64,000 nucleotides of DNA from Rutpela maculata. Taxonomy: Eukaryota > Arthropoda > Insecta > Coleoptera > Cerambycidae. Under the pieces are notes generated by a model. It ran no database searches and was not told the origin of the DNA. It saw only the letters and a program-made list of their open reading frames with translations. The translations under genes were made by a program, and so were the position numbers. The DNA is taken from assembly GCA_936432065.2 (NCBI GenBank), contig OW386293.2, forward strand, positions 95,191,795 through 95,255,794, read 5' to 3'. Shown one piece after another: positions 21,847 through 33,283 of this stretch. Each line of letters begins with the position of its first letter. Positions within the stretch are counted from its first letter, which is position 1.

Positions 21847-22864
21847 TAAACTGCTAATTACAGGTTAGATTTCCAACCTACAAAAAGAGGCCTATTTTAT
21901 TAGGACAAAGTGTTTAGAACTTCATAAACATTACACTGAACTAGATTTTAGTTGAAAATACGGGAACCAGGCAGAAATTTTAATAATAGCTGCGTAATAC
22001 TCTTAAATCTTAAGAAACACATATTTTTGAGGTTAGCTGTGACGTCACGTGCAGATACCTTATAGATGTGACGCATGCGCATCTTGTAGACAACGCAGCA
22101 GCTACGAAACAATTTTATCTTTGTCGTATGCATTCTTTATTTCTTTTCAGTTAACATGACGTCACAAGAGCAGTGTCTTACGTTTGGAAAAAACTAAGCA
22201 AGTAAATAAATTCATACCTTCTTGAAAATGAAAGGTAAAAAAAAAATTTCAAAAGTAAATGTTCTATATATTAAATAATGAACAGAATGGTATAAAAAAA
22301 AATTTCGTTTCACCGTTCAAAGTGGTTTTAATTGAAAATAAAAAAATTAAAATTTTTATAACTTTTTTATTAACAATTTAAAAAAAAATCCATTTCTCTG
22401 AAACGAATGTTTATATTTTTCTGAGTAAATAGAAAATTTTTTTTTAAATTCATTAACTTTTCAGCACGCTATGATTTTTTAAAGTTGTACATATCATCCC
22501 TTAATTTCTAACCAGCCTAACTCCGTTAATTTTAGTAATACCAAAAAAAGTCTAGAGATCATTTTTATATAAAATTTCATGCTTTACAATTTTTGTTTAA
22601 AACTTTTTTTACTAGCTTTTACACATTTTGAGTAATTTTGAAAAAACACTTTATTTTATTTTTTTTCACCCCTTCCCGGGGGTTCAGAAAAAAATTTCTT
22701 TCATTAATCGTGTTCTAATACATCAAAGTAAGTTATATCACAAATTCAAGTATTTACCTCAAAATTTTGATTTGCAGACTTATTTAATTGGACTACAGGT
22801 GGTAGTGTAGCTCTTACGCTTTTGACTCTGAATCAAATTCGCCCGCATTATATTCTATTATATT

Positions 22865-22990
22865 CTATTCTAAGGCTCCGCTGCGGTACTTATATTTTGT
22901 TCCCGAATCTTCTCCAATATTTGTGTGAGGGTTGAAATTTGGTCGATGGTCGACTTACCAGCTTTAAAATCTGTTTGGTATGTTTCCCGC
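22865..22990 (-). pseudogene. LINE reverse transcriptase fragment (fingers)
   Basis: The minus-strand reading ETYQTDFKAGKSTIDQISTL then TQILEKIREQNIS matches the YQxGFRxGRSTxDQIxxLxQIxEKxxE block that precedes the RT palm in several LINE clades. It ends at a stop near 22865 and has no flanking RT motifs. Confidence 0.7.
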
Positions 22991-22999
22991 GCAATGTAA

Positions 23000-23171
23000 A
23001 GGCGCAGTTACACGGCGCGTGATTAGGCGAGCCTGGCTCGGCGAGTCACGAAACACGCGTCGTGTGACATAGGCAACTTGGCATGGCTTGCGACTCGGGA
23101 GACGTTGCTCGCGTCGGCTCGCGTCTTCCATCTAGTTGTCGGTACACGGTACACGCCGTTACACGGCGCCT
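23000..23171. mobile_element. GC-rich MITE, 172 bp
   Basis: Ends AGGCGCAGTTACACGGCGC and its partner TTACACGGCGCCT are inverted, flanked by TAA (22997-22999 and 23172-23174). A TAA duplication is typical of PIF/Harbinger elements. The interior repeats GGCTCGGCGAGTC and GGCTCGCGTC and is much more GC-rich than the intron around it. Confidence 0.75.
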
Positions 23172-23329
23172 TAACATAGCGATTAATTATTGTAAACTAT
23201 AATGAATGAAATAAATAAAATGCCGTGTACCTACTTACTGTAATATCAATAAATATTACTGAATGGTTAATGACTCGGAATCCACATAGGTTTTGGTATG
23301 CTTTCTTTTTTATTTTTACTTTTTACCAA

Positions 23330-23480
23330 ATAAACTGCAATATCACAATGCGCTTGCGAGGTTTTTTAGCTCGGAAGTTCGTACTATCAAATTAACAATG
23401 TCTAAAACTGACATTATTTGCAAAGAATCCTATAGAATGTGTAACAATAATATAAAAAGTTCAGTAAATCGGTGAAGAGT
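23330..23480 (+). pseudogene. LINE endonuclease-RT linker fragment
   Basis: The frame reads RFFSSEVRTIKLTMSK and ESYRMCNNNIKSSVNR, which resembles the linker between endonuclease and RT in several insect LINEs. The same linker words occur at 15910-15960. No catalytic motif is included, so this is a weak call. Confidence 0.45.
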
Positions 23481-24225
23481 ATGTTTTTAGCTTGTTACAT
23501 ATTAGGTCTCTATCAAGAGAACACTTATCTCCAAATTATGGATGAGCACATAAGAAACAAGAACAACAATAACTTTTTATAATAAATAACTTATTAACTC
23601 ACCGTCCCTGTGATGAATTGATGATTCAATGAAACGCAAACTTATCGTCTCATTTGTTTTTCTCCGGTCATGATTTCGCTTATTTTACAGTTGGTTTCCT
23701 GGTCTGGATAACCTAATAAATTTACAGTAAGTCAATGAATTTCACCACTCTTGCATAATGAGTCAAATATACCTTGGGAATAAAGAAATGCCAGTAAAAC
23801 CAGTAAAACCACACACAACACAAAACACCCTTAAACAGTTTTAAAAAATTAGACACCACAAACAGCTAAATGTGCTAGACAATTGCATTTATTTGTTCTT
23901 AGATAAACAAACACGTAAAAAGCTGCCATACGAAGAGGCATAAATCGAGACACTATCACACCACGTGCGATTTGAATACATATTTTGTGGCACTGTTGCC
24001 CGTTGGTTGGCGCTGTAGCATTTTGCATTGCGCCTACGATTTGATTCGTTCAAGATTTCACGTGATGTCGGAATGGTAAGGGGGCAGGCACTGGTTTAGA
24101 TTAAAATGGGAAATATAAGTGTGACTAGAGAGAAATTAACAACACAAAAGCAATGTGATCAGAATGATAATAGTAACTGGCAAATACAAACCAAAATAGA
24201 TCATGGAAGAGCGTAAAGTTTATTT
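23481..24225. other. Intronic stretch without recognised features
   Basis: Less AT-rich than its surroundings and not obviously repetitive within the window. It may be original intron sequence. No open frame with recognisable similarity was found. Confidence 0.35.
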
Positions 24226-24490
24226 GTCATTACTTCCACATCTATGTACTGAAGTGGAAGTGTAATAACGATAAAAAACTTGATTTTTTTTGTTCAAATG
24301 AGCTTAGAATGTCATGAAACGTCTAGATTTTTATGTTTGAGCAAAATCATTTCTGTCCAACTTTTTTTTAGGTGCACGATTACTCTGAAACCTTTTATGA
24401 TATTGACTTGAAATTTGATACACCTATTGGTACAGGAAAACTTTACTTTAACTCGAAAAAATTTGTGCAGACCTTAAACTTTTGTTATAG
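24226..24490. repeat. Diverged copy of the TACTTCCAC repeat
   Basis: Shares TTACTTCCAC, AATGTCATGAAACGTC, TTTCTGTC and TTGACTTGAAATTTG, in order, with the start of the repeats at 26797 and 50420, but is more divergent. Confidence 0.65.
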
Positions 24491-24886
24491 GTTCAAAATA
24501 GGCCAAAGTTCACGAAACAAAAAAGTTTAAGAGTTTTACGGATCCGCGGGAACCTATAGGGGGCAAACAGGGGTATCTTCAATTAAAAACTCGAATTTTC
24601 TCTATTTTCTTAAGTTATAACTAGGTACTAGAAAAGAGATTTTAGCTTTCGATATTTCAAATACGTTTTCATCAAATAACTCGAAAAGTATTGACATTGA
24701 GCAAAAACATGTTAGAGACAAATAAGAGAGCTACTGAATTAAGAATGAATTTCGTTTTTTTCTAATTTTTGTAGAGTTAGTGGTTTCGGAGATCTGGAAG
24801 TCTAAAGGTGCGGCGTTCGACCGTTTACAAGACGAAGTATTTAGTTTAAATGTTAAATATCTCAGAAACTATGGCACTTAGGCCAA

Positions 24887-25029
24887 AATAGTATATTATA
24901 TTACTAGGACTAGAACGCACTATTTTTTTGTGTTGAGCCCAGGATTTGCGGCTGAGGCGAAGCCGAAGCCGCAAACTGGGCGAAACACAAAAAAGGCGTT
25001 CTACTCCGTGTAATATATACTATTTTTTC
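24887..25029. repeat. GC-rich palindrome 3
   Basis: Outer ends AAATAGTATAT and ATATACTATTTTTT, then AGAACGC and GCGTTCT, TTTTGTGTT and AACACAAAA, around GGCTGAGGCGAAGCCGAAGCC. It has the same layout and ends as the palindrome at 2737-2872 but a different core. Confidence 0.8.
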
Positions 25030-25496
25030 TTCAAGCGTATTAAAATGCAAAAATTCATTTATTTATCATGAATGTACAAATATTCAAACTACAGTCTTAC
25101 ATGTTGACACAATATGACAAGTGGCTAGTGGATAGCGCGCCACCGGTGGCTTTCGGTATTAACATTATGTTACTAGTAAAATAATACCCACTGCGGTGGC
25201 GCTTTCGGAACTAACATTATGTTACTAGTAAAACAATCAGAGAGTATAAAGTCACAGGAGGGAGCTTATATACGTGACCTTGGGGACCGCGATGGTGTAC
25301 CAAGATGGCCGCCGGCGGATATGACGTTCTTCCAGTGGCATCGCAAAAGTAGTAAAGTAATAATGATATTAGATATACATATCTACTTTCTCAGAAAAAC
25401 AAATTTCAAAGAATCGCCTACCATATTCCCTGAATTTATGTTTCAATACCGCAGTGTAAAAAAATACTTCAAATCTGAAACTATCACTGTTAAATA

Positions 25497-25698
25497 CACA
25501 CTAAAAAAAAATTGTTCGGAGCAAACAAAAATTTTGTTGCGTATATACAAAGCAATTTCTTAGTTGATGTTAATAAATTTTTGTTACTTCAAACAATTTT
25601 GTTTGGAGCAACAAAAATTTATTAACATCAACCAAGAAATTGCTTTGTATATACGCAACAAAATTTTTGTTTGCTCCGAACAATTTTTTTTTAGTGTG
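25497..25698. mobile_element. Palindromic MITE with TA duplication, 202 bp
   Basis: Perfect outer inverted repeat CACACTAAAAAAAAATTG, continuing as an almost unbroken palindrome to a loop near 25600 (for example GCGTATATACAAAGCAATTT and its complement). TA lies on each side, which is the Tc1/mariner target. The two arms are nearly identical, suggesting a young element. Confidence 0.85.
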
Positions 25699-26099
25699 TA
25701 GGAATTAAATACCCATTACTTTCTTCTATGGCATCTCCGCCACTGCTATCAAAACAATAATACAATAAATACTTCTTTTAAAAAATTACAATGCGACGAG
25801 TTTACATAATTATAAGATTGACCCACGTTCTTAAATAAAGTAATACGTTAGTTTATAGTACACATATTAAACTTACACGTGAAAAGTTATCCAATAACCT
25901 ACAATACAGTACACCACATTCCAAAATAATTAGTCATCCACGGTGTACCTGATGACGACTTCCGTCTCTGAGATTTCAGTACTAAACACTCCCTCCTGTG
26001 ACTTTATACTCTCTGAAAACAATGTCCACTACGGTGGCGTTCGGTACTAACATTTTGTTACTAGTAAAACAATGTCCTACTTCTACTTCTGTTTTTGGT

Positions 26100-26796
26100 G
26101 ACATAATTTAAACATTTTAATACACTTGAAGAAAAACGTTAATAACTAAAATGAAAAACTATTAATTAGGCTTTCAAATGATTTTTTCTTATTTTTATAG
26201 CATAAAAAACAAAGAAGTTATGACAGAAACAATGTACTTTTTCATTTCTTTTTAAAATAAAAACATCGCAATTTTAAAGTAAGCAGTCAGTAATTAAAAA
26301 AATATATTCCCTTATACTGTTTTTCGTTAATAGATAGTGTGACTTAGACGCTCTAATTTTTTATCGGCTTACAGCGCTTGCTTTAGAAAAAAAAAATGGC
26401 ATATTTAAAGGGATTTTAGAAAAAACGTTATATTCTTGTTTTTCTGAAAATATCTCAATAAATATTAGTTTAAGAGAAAATATGGTGGACATCAAAAATT
26501 AAGTTTATAAACTGAGAACAAATTTATTTTGTTTATATATTGTTTCGGAGATATTTAATTTTATATATGGCATCCGACTGTTTTTAGGATGAAATATTTA
26601 GTTTAAAATGTTGAATATCTTAGAAACTGTGACACTTCCATCAAAAGTTTTAAGAAACACAATTAAAGGTAATTCATCAATCTTTAAAATGATTTTTTGT
26701 TTGTTTCTACATCACAAAAAATAAAGAATTTATGGCCGACTCAATGTGCGTTTTCACATAAATGTCGGTATTTTGTTATCAGTAATTAATTACTTC
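26100..26796. repeat. Partial copy of a roughly 550-bp TTTCGGAGATAT repeat
   Basis: Shares TCTCAATAAATATTAGTTT, TTTCGGAGATATTTAA and the AAAGAAGTTATGAC block with the array at 51130-53830, in the same order. Confidence 0.6.
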
Positions 26797-27460
26797 CACG
26801 TCCAGTGGAAGTATAGTAACGACAAAAAAATTTTTAAAAATTTTTATTGTCCAAATAGGCTTAAAATGTCATGAAACGTCGAGATTTTAACTTTGAGCGA
26901 AAAAAAAATTTCTGTCTGTCGGTCTGTCTGTAACTTTTTTTTTGTGCGCACGTTTACTCTGGAAGATATTGACTTGAAATTTGGTACACATATGTACTTT
27001 AACGAGATCTAGAACTAGATTATATTTTCATCTTGTTCCGTCGAAGGGTTGGGGGGTAAATTGGGGTAAATTTGGGGTAAATAGGTCAATCAAGCAGGTA
27101 AGAGTCCATAAAATTGGTATTTAGTATATACAAGAGAAGCTAAGGTCTCAAAAAAATTTTTGGCATTAGCCACCCCCATTACCACCCCCACCCCCTTATT
27201 AAAGGGAATGAAAAAAAAAGTGATTTTGTGTATGTACAGGAACCTGAAACCTCAAAATATTTTTTTACTTCATCCACCCGCCACTATCACCCCCACCCCA
27301 CTACCGATGTGGGGTATCGTTTTATGGGTTTTTGGGGTAGAGGATTTCAAATATTATATTATTAAAGTTCCATAAACAATTATTTTCATATACAAAGTTT
27401 TTTCATTGTGAGTGACTTGGATAGAGAATCTGGATGTGGAAGTAGTGATTCCTTGGGCAG
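26797..27460. repeat. Dispersed TACTTCCAC repeat, copy A
   Basis: Nearly identical to 50420-51125 over its whole length, including AGATCTAGAACTAGATTATA, the GGGTAAATTGGGGTAAAT stretch and CCTTGGGCAGCGG. Reading frames in this stretch mirror those at the second copy and contain no known domain. Confidence 0.85.
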
Positions 27461-28240
27461 CGGTTTTTTTCTTTAAAAAATGCTGTATTTCGTTAATATA
27501 GATGCTTAATTTATTTTGTCCCTTTAAAATACTTGTTTTAGAAAAAAATTCCATCCGCCATCAAAAAATAGCCTTATTATTGCTATAAAATTAATTTAAA
27601 AACACCAAATTAAAGATAATTTTGCCATCTGTTACATCTAGACCAGTGGTGGATCCAGAATTATACTGACGGGAGAAGCACAGATGTTATAATCTAAACG
27701 GCGACCACAAAATTTTGCCCGTCATCGAACATCCGGCTAATTTATGAAAAAAAAAATAATGTAGACCGTGTGGTGAAAACGAAACTGCTTATCAGCATAA
27801 GGAAGTCCTAGTGCAATTGTAATTAATGAGCTAATTAAGATTCATTAATTAGTATTTCGCATCTGTTACATAACATCCGTATAAAATTTACAGGATTTGC
27901 AGAGAAATACCTGCACAAAGAATGTCTTTGTCAGCCTCGTCCCATCCTTTGCAAAACGTGGCAACACTTTGTGGCCGTGACCTTTTTTATTTTTTTATTT
28001 TAGATATTTTGTCTTGGAGGGGCTAAACGCTTCGGTGTGACGCTACCTCTGAAGCCTGAAGCCAAAATGTTTTAACACTACACTCGAATACTATCACTCG
28101 ACACGCTTTTCGCCATCCATATTGGCATCATCTAGAGATGATTAAGTTTTAAACTTTGAATAAAAATCATCTTATGACACTATCTATATATTTAAATTTT
28201 TTATGAAAATTTTATTTGAAATCACCTGATTACTTTTCAG
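27461..28240. other. 3' end of GDH intron 1, no element recognised
   Basis: Probably original intron. It ends with a pyrimidine-rich tract and the TACTTTTCAG acceptor for GDH exon 2. Confidence 0.4.
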
Positions 28241-28438
28241 GTTTAAGAATCAATGAGAACATAACAAGAGATCACATGAAGGCACTGTCTGTTTTATCGA
28301 CGTACAGAAACGCCTGCATGGGAATAAATATGGCTGGCGCTCATGGTGGAATAAAAATTTGTCCCAAGGACTATTCGGAACAAGAAATGCAGAATATAAT
28401 GGACCTATACACCATAGAGCTTATCAAGAAAGGATATT
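28241..28438 (+). CDS. Divergent GDH paralogue, exon 2
   Basis: Codes for residues 142-207 plus one base and aligns without gaps to the GDH substrate-binding core. The family's TYK is TYR here (R164 in place of K114 of the bovine mature numbering), and GGAKAG is AGAHGG, placing H176 (codon 28342-28344) at the catalytic lysine (K126). HMKALSVLSTY, GIKICPKDYSEQE and TIELIKKGY match well, so the alignment leaves little doubt about the replaced positions. The donor is TATT|GTACGC, a weak site, but it keeps phase with exon 3. Reading through instead reaches a TGA within 25 bases. Confidence 0.9.
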
Positions 28439-29500
28439 GTACGCAATTTAACAAAAAATGAAGTATGGTAAATGCACCGGTTGTAGCTACTTTAATTCAT
28501 TACTCCAATCTTGATCAGGAAGCGGGGGGTTACAATTAAAACAAAACAAAAACTGGAACAAAGTATCTGGAGGTTCATTTGGATACTTGGCTAACTTACA
28601 ACAAACACATAAAGAGACGATACGCGAAGTATATAGAGAGTATATTTTCCTTCTAGGAATATGTACTGTCCGATACTAGGGAGCAGCAGAATAGAAACAA
28701 AAACTTCATTTGTATGCCCATCGTGGCCATCTTACATATGCGGCTAGGGCGCGTGGTGCAGCGCGTCGGACTTGTACGCCATGATCCAAATATACATGAT
28801 TTGCTCACTTCCCTATCCCTCAAATAGCACGACGTCATAGAGAAGCTCTCTTAATGGGAGATTTCAGACATATCGCAGTTATCACACAAATCCGCTTTCG
28901 ACCCATTTATCTAAACTCAAAGTTTTGCGAAAGTGACGCGTGTACAATTTGTATCCACATCTTTCCAGTAACGCGCTACATTAAAATCACGTCCCAAAAA
29001 TATTATCAACACCAACTTTGCGATAGAGTCCTAACATCCATCTCATTTGTGTACAATGAGATAACATAATGCACTATTACAGATCAAATACAATTTTTTT
29101 TTACCCGGAACACATGTAGCCAAGCTACTAAAACATCCCCCACCTAATTGATGTTTAACTACATTTTTTATTTTTATTTATGTATTTTACGTCGGCATTT
29201 TTCTACTATCAAGATCTATCACCGACGCCAGGAGACGAGTTACCTGGAAATTTTGCTGAATCTCTTCTCTGTCGAAGAGTAGGGATCTTTTAGATGCCTA
29301 ACATTTAATAGACAAGCAACCGACTGCCTTACATCCACTCCGAAGGATGGTATATCCGCTACGTAATTCCCATCTCAAATTACATAGCATCCACGTATAC
29401 ACTGATATACCAGCCGCTAGAAGGTGGGACGAGATCGCTGCGTTTCCCAAGAAGTTTTTCACCCATTCAAATACTAACCGCGCTGAACGTTGCTTCACTT
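28439..29500. other. Intronic stretch, unassigned
   Basis: GDH intron 2 begins here. Short frames on both strands (28653-29069, 29298-29498) have no motif I recognise. Repeat origin is likely but unsupported. Confidence 0.3.
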
Positions 29501-30079
29501 AAGAATCGAAATACGAGAAAAAAGAAGAAAATAGATTTATTAAATATTGAGTACATGAATAGTGCTTCCCCGGATCCTGGCCCGGAGCTAGCCAGTCATC
29601 CATGGCGCGTAGCGCCGTGGAAGTTGAAGAGCTGCGCAGAGCAAGTGTGGTTAGGCTTAACGGGAAGAGTTTTGGAGAATTAGTTCTCCTTAAAACTTAT
29701 AATAAAATTTAAAAATGTTCTATAAAAAGATCTAAAAATAATTAAAAGCACGTTATAAACAGTATCGTAGCACTGAGGAATTTTGGTAGTTAGAACGGAA
29801 AAAAGCTCAACGAAAAAACCCGCTCGAGATAACTACCGCCCGGGTGGTCTCCCTGCCGCCAGGAAATATGGTGTTTAAAAATTAGTGTTTAAAATGTTTT
29901 AATTTTCGAGAATTTGTTGGTCGAGAGAGAATCTAGGGGCAAAAAAGACAAAAAGAATAAAAAAGAAGAAAATTAAACAAACATAAAGAAGAAAGAGATG
30001 ATTAGAAAGTTACAAAGTTGAGAAAGATAAAGTGTAGGCTAGTAATAAGTTATTGTAAAGGAAAGTGTGGTTAAAGAGG

Positions 30080-31190
30080 TTACCGGAAAATAGGCAACGC
30101 TTGGTATGGTAGGGGGTGTTTTATCAGAAATGGGGCATTATGCTGTCTGATTTGTGTTATGTTGCGAGTTAGCGAACTATCGCCCAGTTTGAAGAAATAA
30201 AATTTTGGTGATATTTCTTGGACGTAGTTCGCTAGTGGAGTTAGTCGTTGCAATGTGCGTATACATCTCTGAGGGAGGTGTACCTGCCGGAATCAGAAAT
30301 GAGACGCATTTTGTGTTCAAGAACTTTGAGTTTTTTCATTGTCGTGGCCGGGATGCTTCACCACGTCGGCGCCTCGTATGTGACGGCCGGCCTAATCACC
30401 ATCGTGCACAACAGTTTTTATTAAATATTTTTAGTCCGCTATCCCTGGCCAGGAGCGGGTACGGACTCCTGGACATAGAGTAGACCTTCCGTATAGTCTC
30501 GTTTGTGTTAAACATCAGTTGTTTGTTTAAATTAACCCCCAGGTACTTCACGCACCGTATCGAAAATGGTGTTAGAGTTCGGTTCTCTGTGAACCGGCGC
30601 GTGAAGAGAATTAACTTGGACTTCTCGGCGTTGATTCGAATCTTTCACTTGTCGTAATACGCCGTGGCACGTGCCATTTACGCCTTCAGCAGCATATTGG
30701 CTGCTTGTGCGTTTTGTAAATGTGCATATATGGCCGTGTCGTCGGAGTACTTGGCAAGGTTTCCATTTGGGAACTCCAGAAATTCGGAGACGTACAAGTT
30801 GTACAGCTTTGGTGACAGGGAGACGCCCGCGCCAATGTCCCGCCGTGTTGATAGTTTGTTATTCACCCTGACTTGCAGTGATCTACCTGTCAGGAAAGAG
30901 TGAATAAGTTTGGTTATGTGTATGGGAAAGTTCAGTACGTTAAATTTGTGGAGAAACCCCAAGATTCAAACGGTATCGAAAGCTTTCTCAATATCGAGGA
31001 CCATGACGGTGCACCTTGACGTCGTTCACGATCCTGACGATCTGCTGCACAGTTGCCCTGCCCCGCCTGAAACCGAACTGGCACTCATCGTCGATATGAA
31101 GTTCATCCTGAGCAGAGTCGAAATACGCGTACAGTCAAAACGTCTCTACGCTCGCCCCTTAACTATGGTTGTTTTTTTTTAGTCGTTCGG
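30080..31190 (-). pseudogene. Jockey-like LINE reverse transcriptase (broken)
   Basis: Reading the minus strand from 31130 down: CQFGFRRGRATVQQIVRIVN (fingers to palm), a palm start near 31000 in another frame, then in the frame 30678-30962 FPIHITKLIHSFLTGRSLQV, LSPKLYNLYVSEF and KYSDDTAIYAHL. The catalytic motif is YSDD rather than the usual YADD. Below it VKYLGVNLNKQLMFN (about 30510-30560) is the thumb. Several frameshifts and at least one stop are present. The spacing and the LYNLYVSD word point to the Jockey clade. Confidence 0.85.
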
Positions 31191-31569
31191 TTAAAGCTAG
31201 CCGCAACTTTTTAAAGGTAAATTAAAATCTTAAATTAATTTATTGCTCATGCGACATACTGGAATACAATAGACATGAGAAAATATCCTATATCTATGTC
31301 TAACCTAACACAAGAGGAGAATATATATAGAAGATGACGAAAAAGGATATAACAAGGTCACACACTTCTTGTCCTGGGGTCCGTCAGGACATTTTAAAAT
31401 ACACATTACAGGGAAGACCACGGTTGGAAGGGTAAATAACATAAGGAAAAGCATACGGTAACAAAGATAACCTACAACTTAATTCCAGTCTCTTCTAAGA
31501 AACCTATAATATGCGTATAAATTTTCCTAGATCCTATAGTCAATAAATTGAGCATATTAAGCGGAGCCA

Positions 31570-31745
31570 TTATATTGCAATTTTTGTAATATTGTTGATT
31601 AATGTAGTAGAGACATTTCGATATCTTGAACATCTGAAAAATATATGGTCTAGGTTAGCTGTCGTGTTACATTGATCACAATTTGGTGAGGTATAAATAC
31701 CAATTTTATGTAAGTGCGCGGGGGTAACATGCGTGGCCAAATTTT
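31570..31745 (-). pseudogene. LINE C-terminal zinc-knuckle fragment
   Basis: The minus strand reads THVTPAHLHKIGIYTSPNCD, QCNTTANLDHIFFRC and RYRNVSTTLINNI. The spacing C-x2-C ... D-H-x3-x-C matches the CCHC-like motif at the end of many Jockey/R1-type LINE proteins. Because it lies on the 5' side of the RT at 30080-31190, it must be the tail of a second, mostly lost copy. Confidence 0.7.
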
Positions 31746-32151
31746 AAACGTATGAGAGATGTTACATATTTTCTCGATACTTGAAAACTATGATTGTTGT
31801 ATAGAATATTTTTGTTTACAAACACAAGTTACATGTACGTGATGGTAATTGGAGTGGTAATTTAGAATTTATATTGGATATTGTTGCACTTTGCAGCTTA
31901 ACTATAACGAAAAATTATATAACAATTGGCTACAAGTCGTATATCCATATAACTGGTACAGTGGCTATAACCGGGGCACGTAGGGGCCATTCAAAAAATA
32001 CGTCCGCAAACTTCCTCCCATTACAACAAATATTCTATTGATAGGTTCGCCACGAAAAAATGAACTTAAAATGTTAAAAATAGGAATATATTTAGTCAGA
32101 ATGTTCACTTTTATGAACCCCTTCCCACATTGTCCAGTTACATTTTCGGTA

Positions 32152-32174
32152 CCCCCCCCCCCCCCCCCCCCCCC
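32152..32174. repeat. Poly-C tract
   Basis: An uninterrupted run of about 23 C residues; likely length-variable. Confidence 0.9.
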
Positions 32175-32314
32175 TTAAAAATGTACGTATTTTTCTTAAT
32201 GGTCCCTATAACCATCATGTGCATTAGATTTGCAATTATTTCGATCACTAATTCAAAATAACAATTTTTTTTATCGAATGTAGGATATGACTTTCTTTAT
32301 ATTAAGCATCCACA

Positions 32315-32327
32315 TTATTATTATTAA

Positions 32328-32388
<61 letters not shown>
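32315..32388. repeat. (TTA)n microsatellite
   Basis: About 24 repeats of TTA/ATT with one interruption. Confidence 0.95.
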
Positions 32389-32392
<4 letters not shown>

Positions 32393-32955
32393 GAAGATTT
32401 AACAAATATTCGTTAAATTCATAATTTTTTCTTCTTGTGTAACAAAGCACTTTATCATTGTAGTGACGATGATTACTTGTTCTTCATCTTGATAGCGTTG
32501 CGTCTAAATGTATTTTCCATTTTGCCTCTGCAATCTCTTATTTTCAGTTGCAATATGATATATATTTATTAGTCCGTCACTTGACCATAACACGTGCATA
32601 TCAAGTAAACGTTTAATGTTGATCACGTGAGATGGGGAGATGTATGTTGTTTATATCATTTTAGTAAAGCTTAGGGTATAAGAGTTTGAAAAAGTAATGG
32701 ACCGGTAAAATTGACAAACATGGCAGACTTATTGCGGATTAAACAGTATCTATTTAAAAATAATAAATATGGTCGCTATATACTTGGAAAAATTATGTAA
32801 GAGCCCCACTCACGGCGCCACTTTCAGTGACCATCAGTATTAATTGTCGAATTTGTTGAATTTATTTCAAATTACGTACAAAATATTTCTATCCAAAAAA
32901 CTATTGCTTAGCTTAAGACATTAATTTACATCAAATATATACAAAATTCGTAAAG

Positions 32956-33045
32956 TAGGTAATGAGAGGGATGTAATTCAGCCTGATTTAAACACATCAC
33001 AAAGAGAGATGACGTGTATTTCAAAATCACTTGCAAAATACACTG
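32956..33045 (+). CDS. Divergent GDH paralogue, exon 3
   Basis: A 90-base exon that reads on from exon 2 in phase. It gives GNERDVIQPDLNTSQREM and ends KYTG, aligned with the family's GPGIDVPAPDMSTGEREM. The catalytic aspartate (D168 of the bovine mature enzyme) is kept as D218. The acceptor is TTCGTAAAG|TA, which gives a length match to the family; a second AG three bases later would shorten the protein by one residue. The donor ACTG|GTAAGT is strong. Confidence 0.85.
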
Positions 33046-33104
33046 GTAAGTTTCCCACATTTCACCTGGCTTACATTGTTTAAATTTTGGTTGTTGTATT
33101 ATAG

Positions 33105-33283
33105 GACAATCGCTAAACGTAGCAGCAGCAGGCAAATCTTCTGACGATGGCGGTATTGAAAATTACGAGAAAATGTCTTCACAAGGAGCATACCTTGCTA
33201 TGAATTTCTTTTTAAATAACGAACAAATAATGAAAAAAATTGGATTAACAAAAGGATTAAAGGGAAAAACCTTTATTATTCAA
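33105..33283 (+). CDS. Divergent GDH paralogue, exon 4
   Basis: Begins after ATTATAG, 59 bases from exon 3, and reads GQSLNVAAAGKSSDDGG through to KGLKGKTFIIQ. It aligns with the family's segment from GKPISQGG to GDKTFVVQ, which leads into the Rossmann fold. The region of the family's SATGRGV word is poorly conserved. The donor is CAA|GTTAGT, phase 0. Confidence 0.88.

Larger units (their letters stand above)
16594..22796. repeat. Giant palindrome, 6.2 kb
   Basis: Both ends read GTAGTCCAATTAAATAAGTC in opposite orientation (16594 and 22796). Reverse-complement matches continue inward: the arms share the stretch reading TTCTTTCATTAATCGTGTTC, then the GTGACGTCAC region (17580 against 22035), CTGGTTCCCGTATTTTCAAC (17680 against 21965), the GAGCCGGTAC segment (17865 against 21595), and the CTGCGCGGCGAACACTAAGC segment (19400 against 21260). 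The match ends in a central hairpin at about 19860. Arms are about 2.5 kb apart from arm-specific insertions. No transposase was recognised, and the 60-codon frames at both ends are mirror images of one another and not genes. Confidence 0.9.
9530..28240 (+). other. GDH paralogue intron 1 (18.7 kb)
   Basis: Starts GTAGGT and ends TACTTTTCAG. It is filled by the nuclease-CXC element, several MITEs, the 6.2-kb palindrome and LINE fragments listed separately. By contrast introns 3 and 5 of the same gene are 59 and 54 bases. Confidence 0.88.

Noticed and set aside
25219..25563. 114-codon frame on the plus strand
   Set aside because: Its 3' part runs into the palindromic MITE at 25497 and it has no recognisable motif.
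28439..28461. GDH exon 2 reading on to the TGA as a natural C-terminus
   Set aside because: Exons 3-7 continue the GDH alignment in consistent phase, so an in-phase splice at GTACGC is more economical than a truncated protein.
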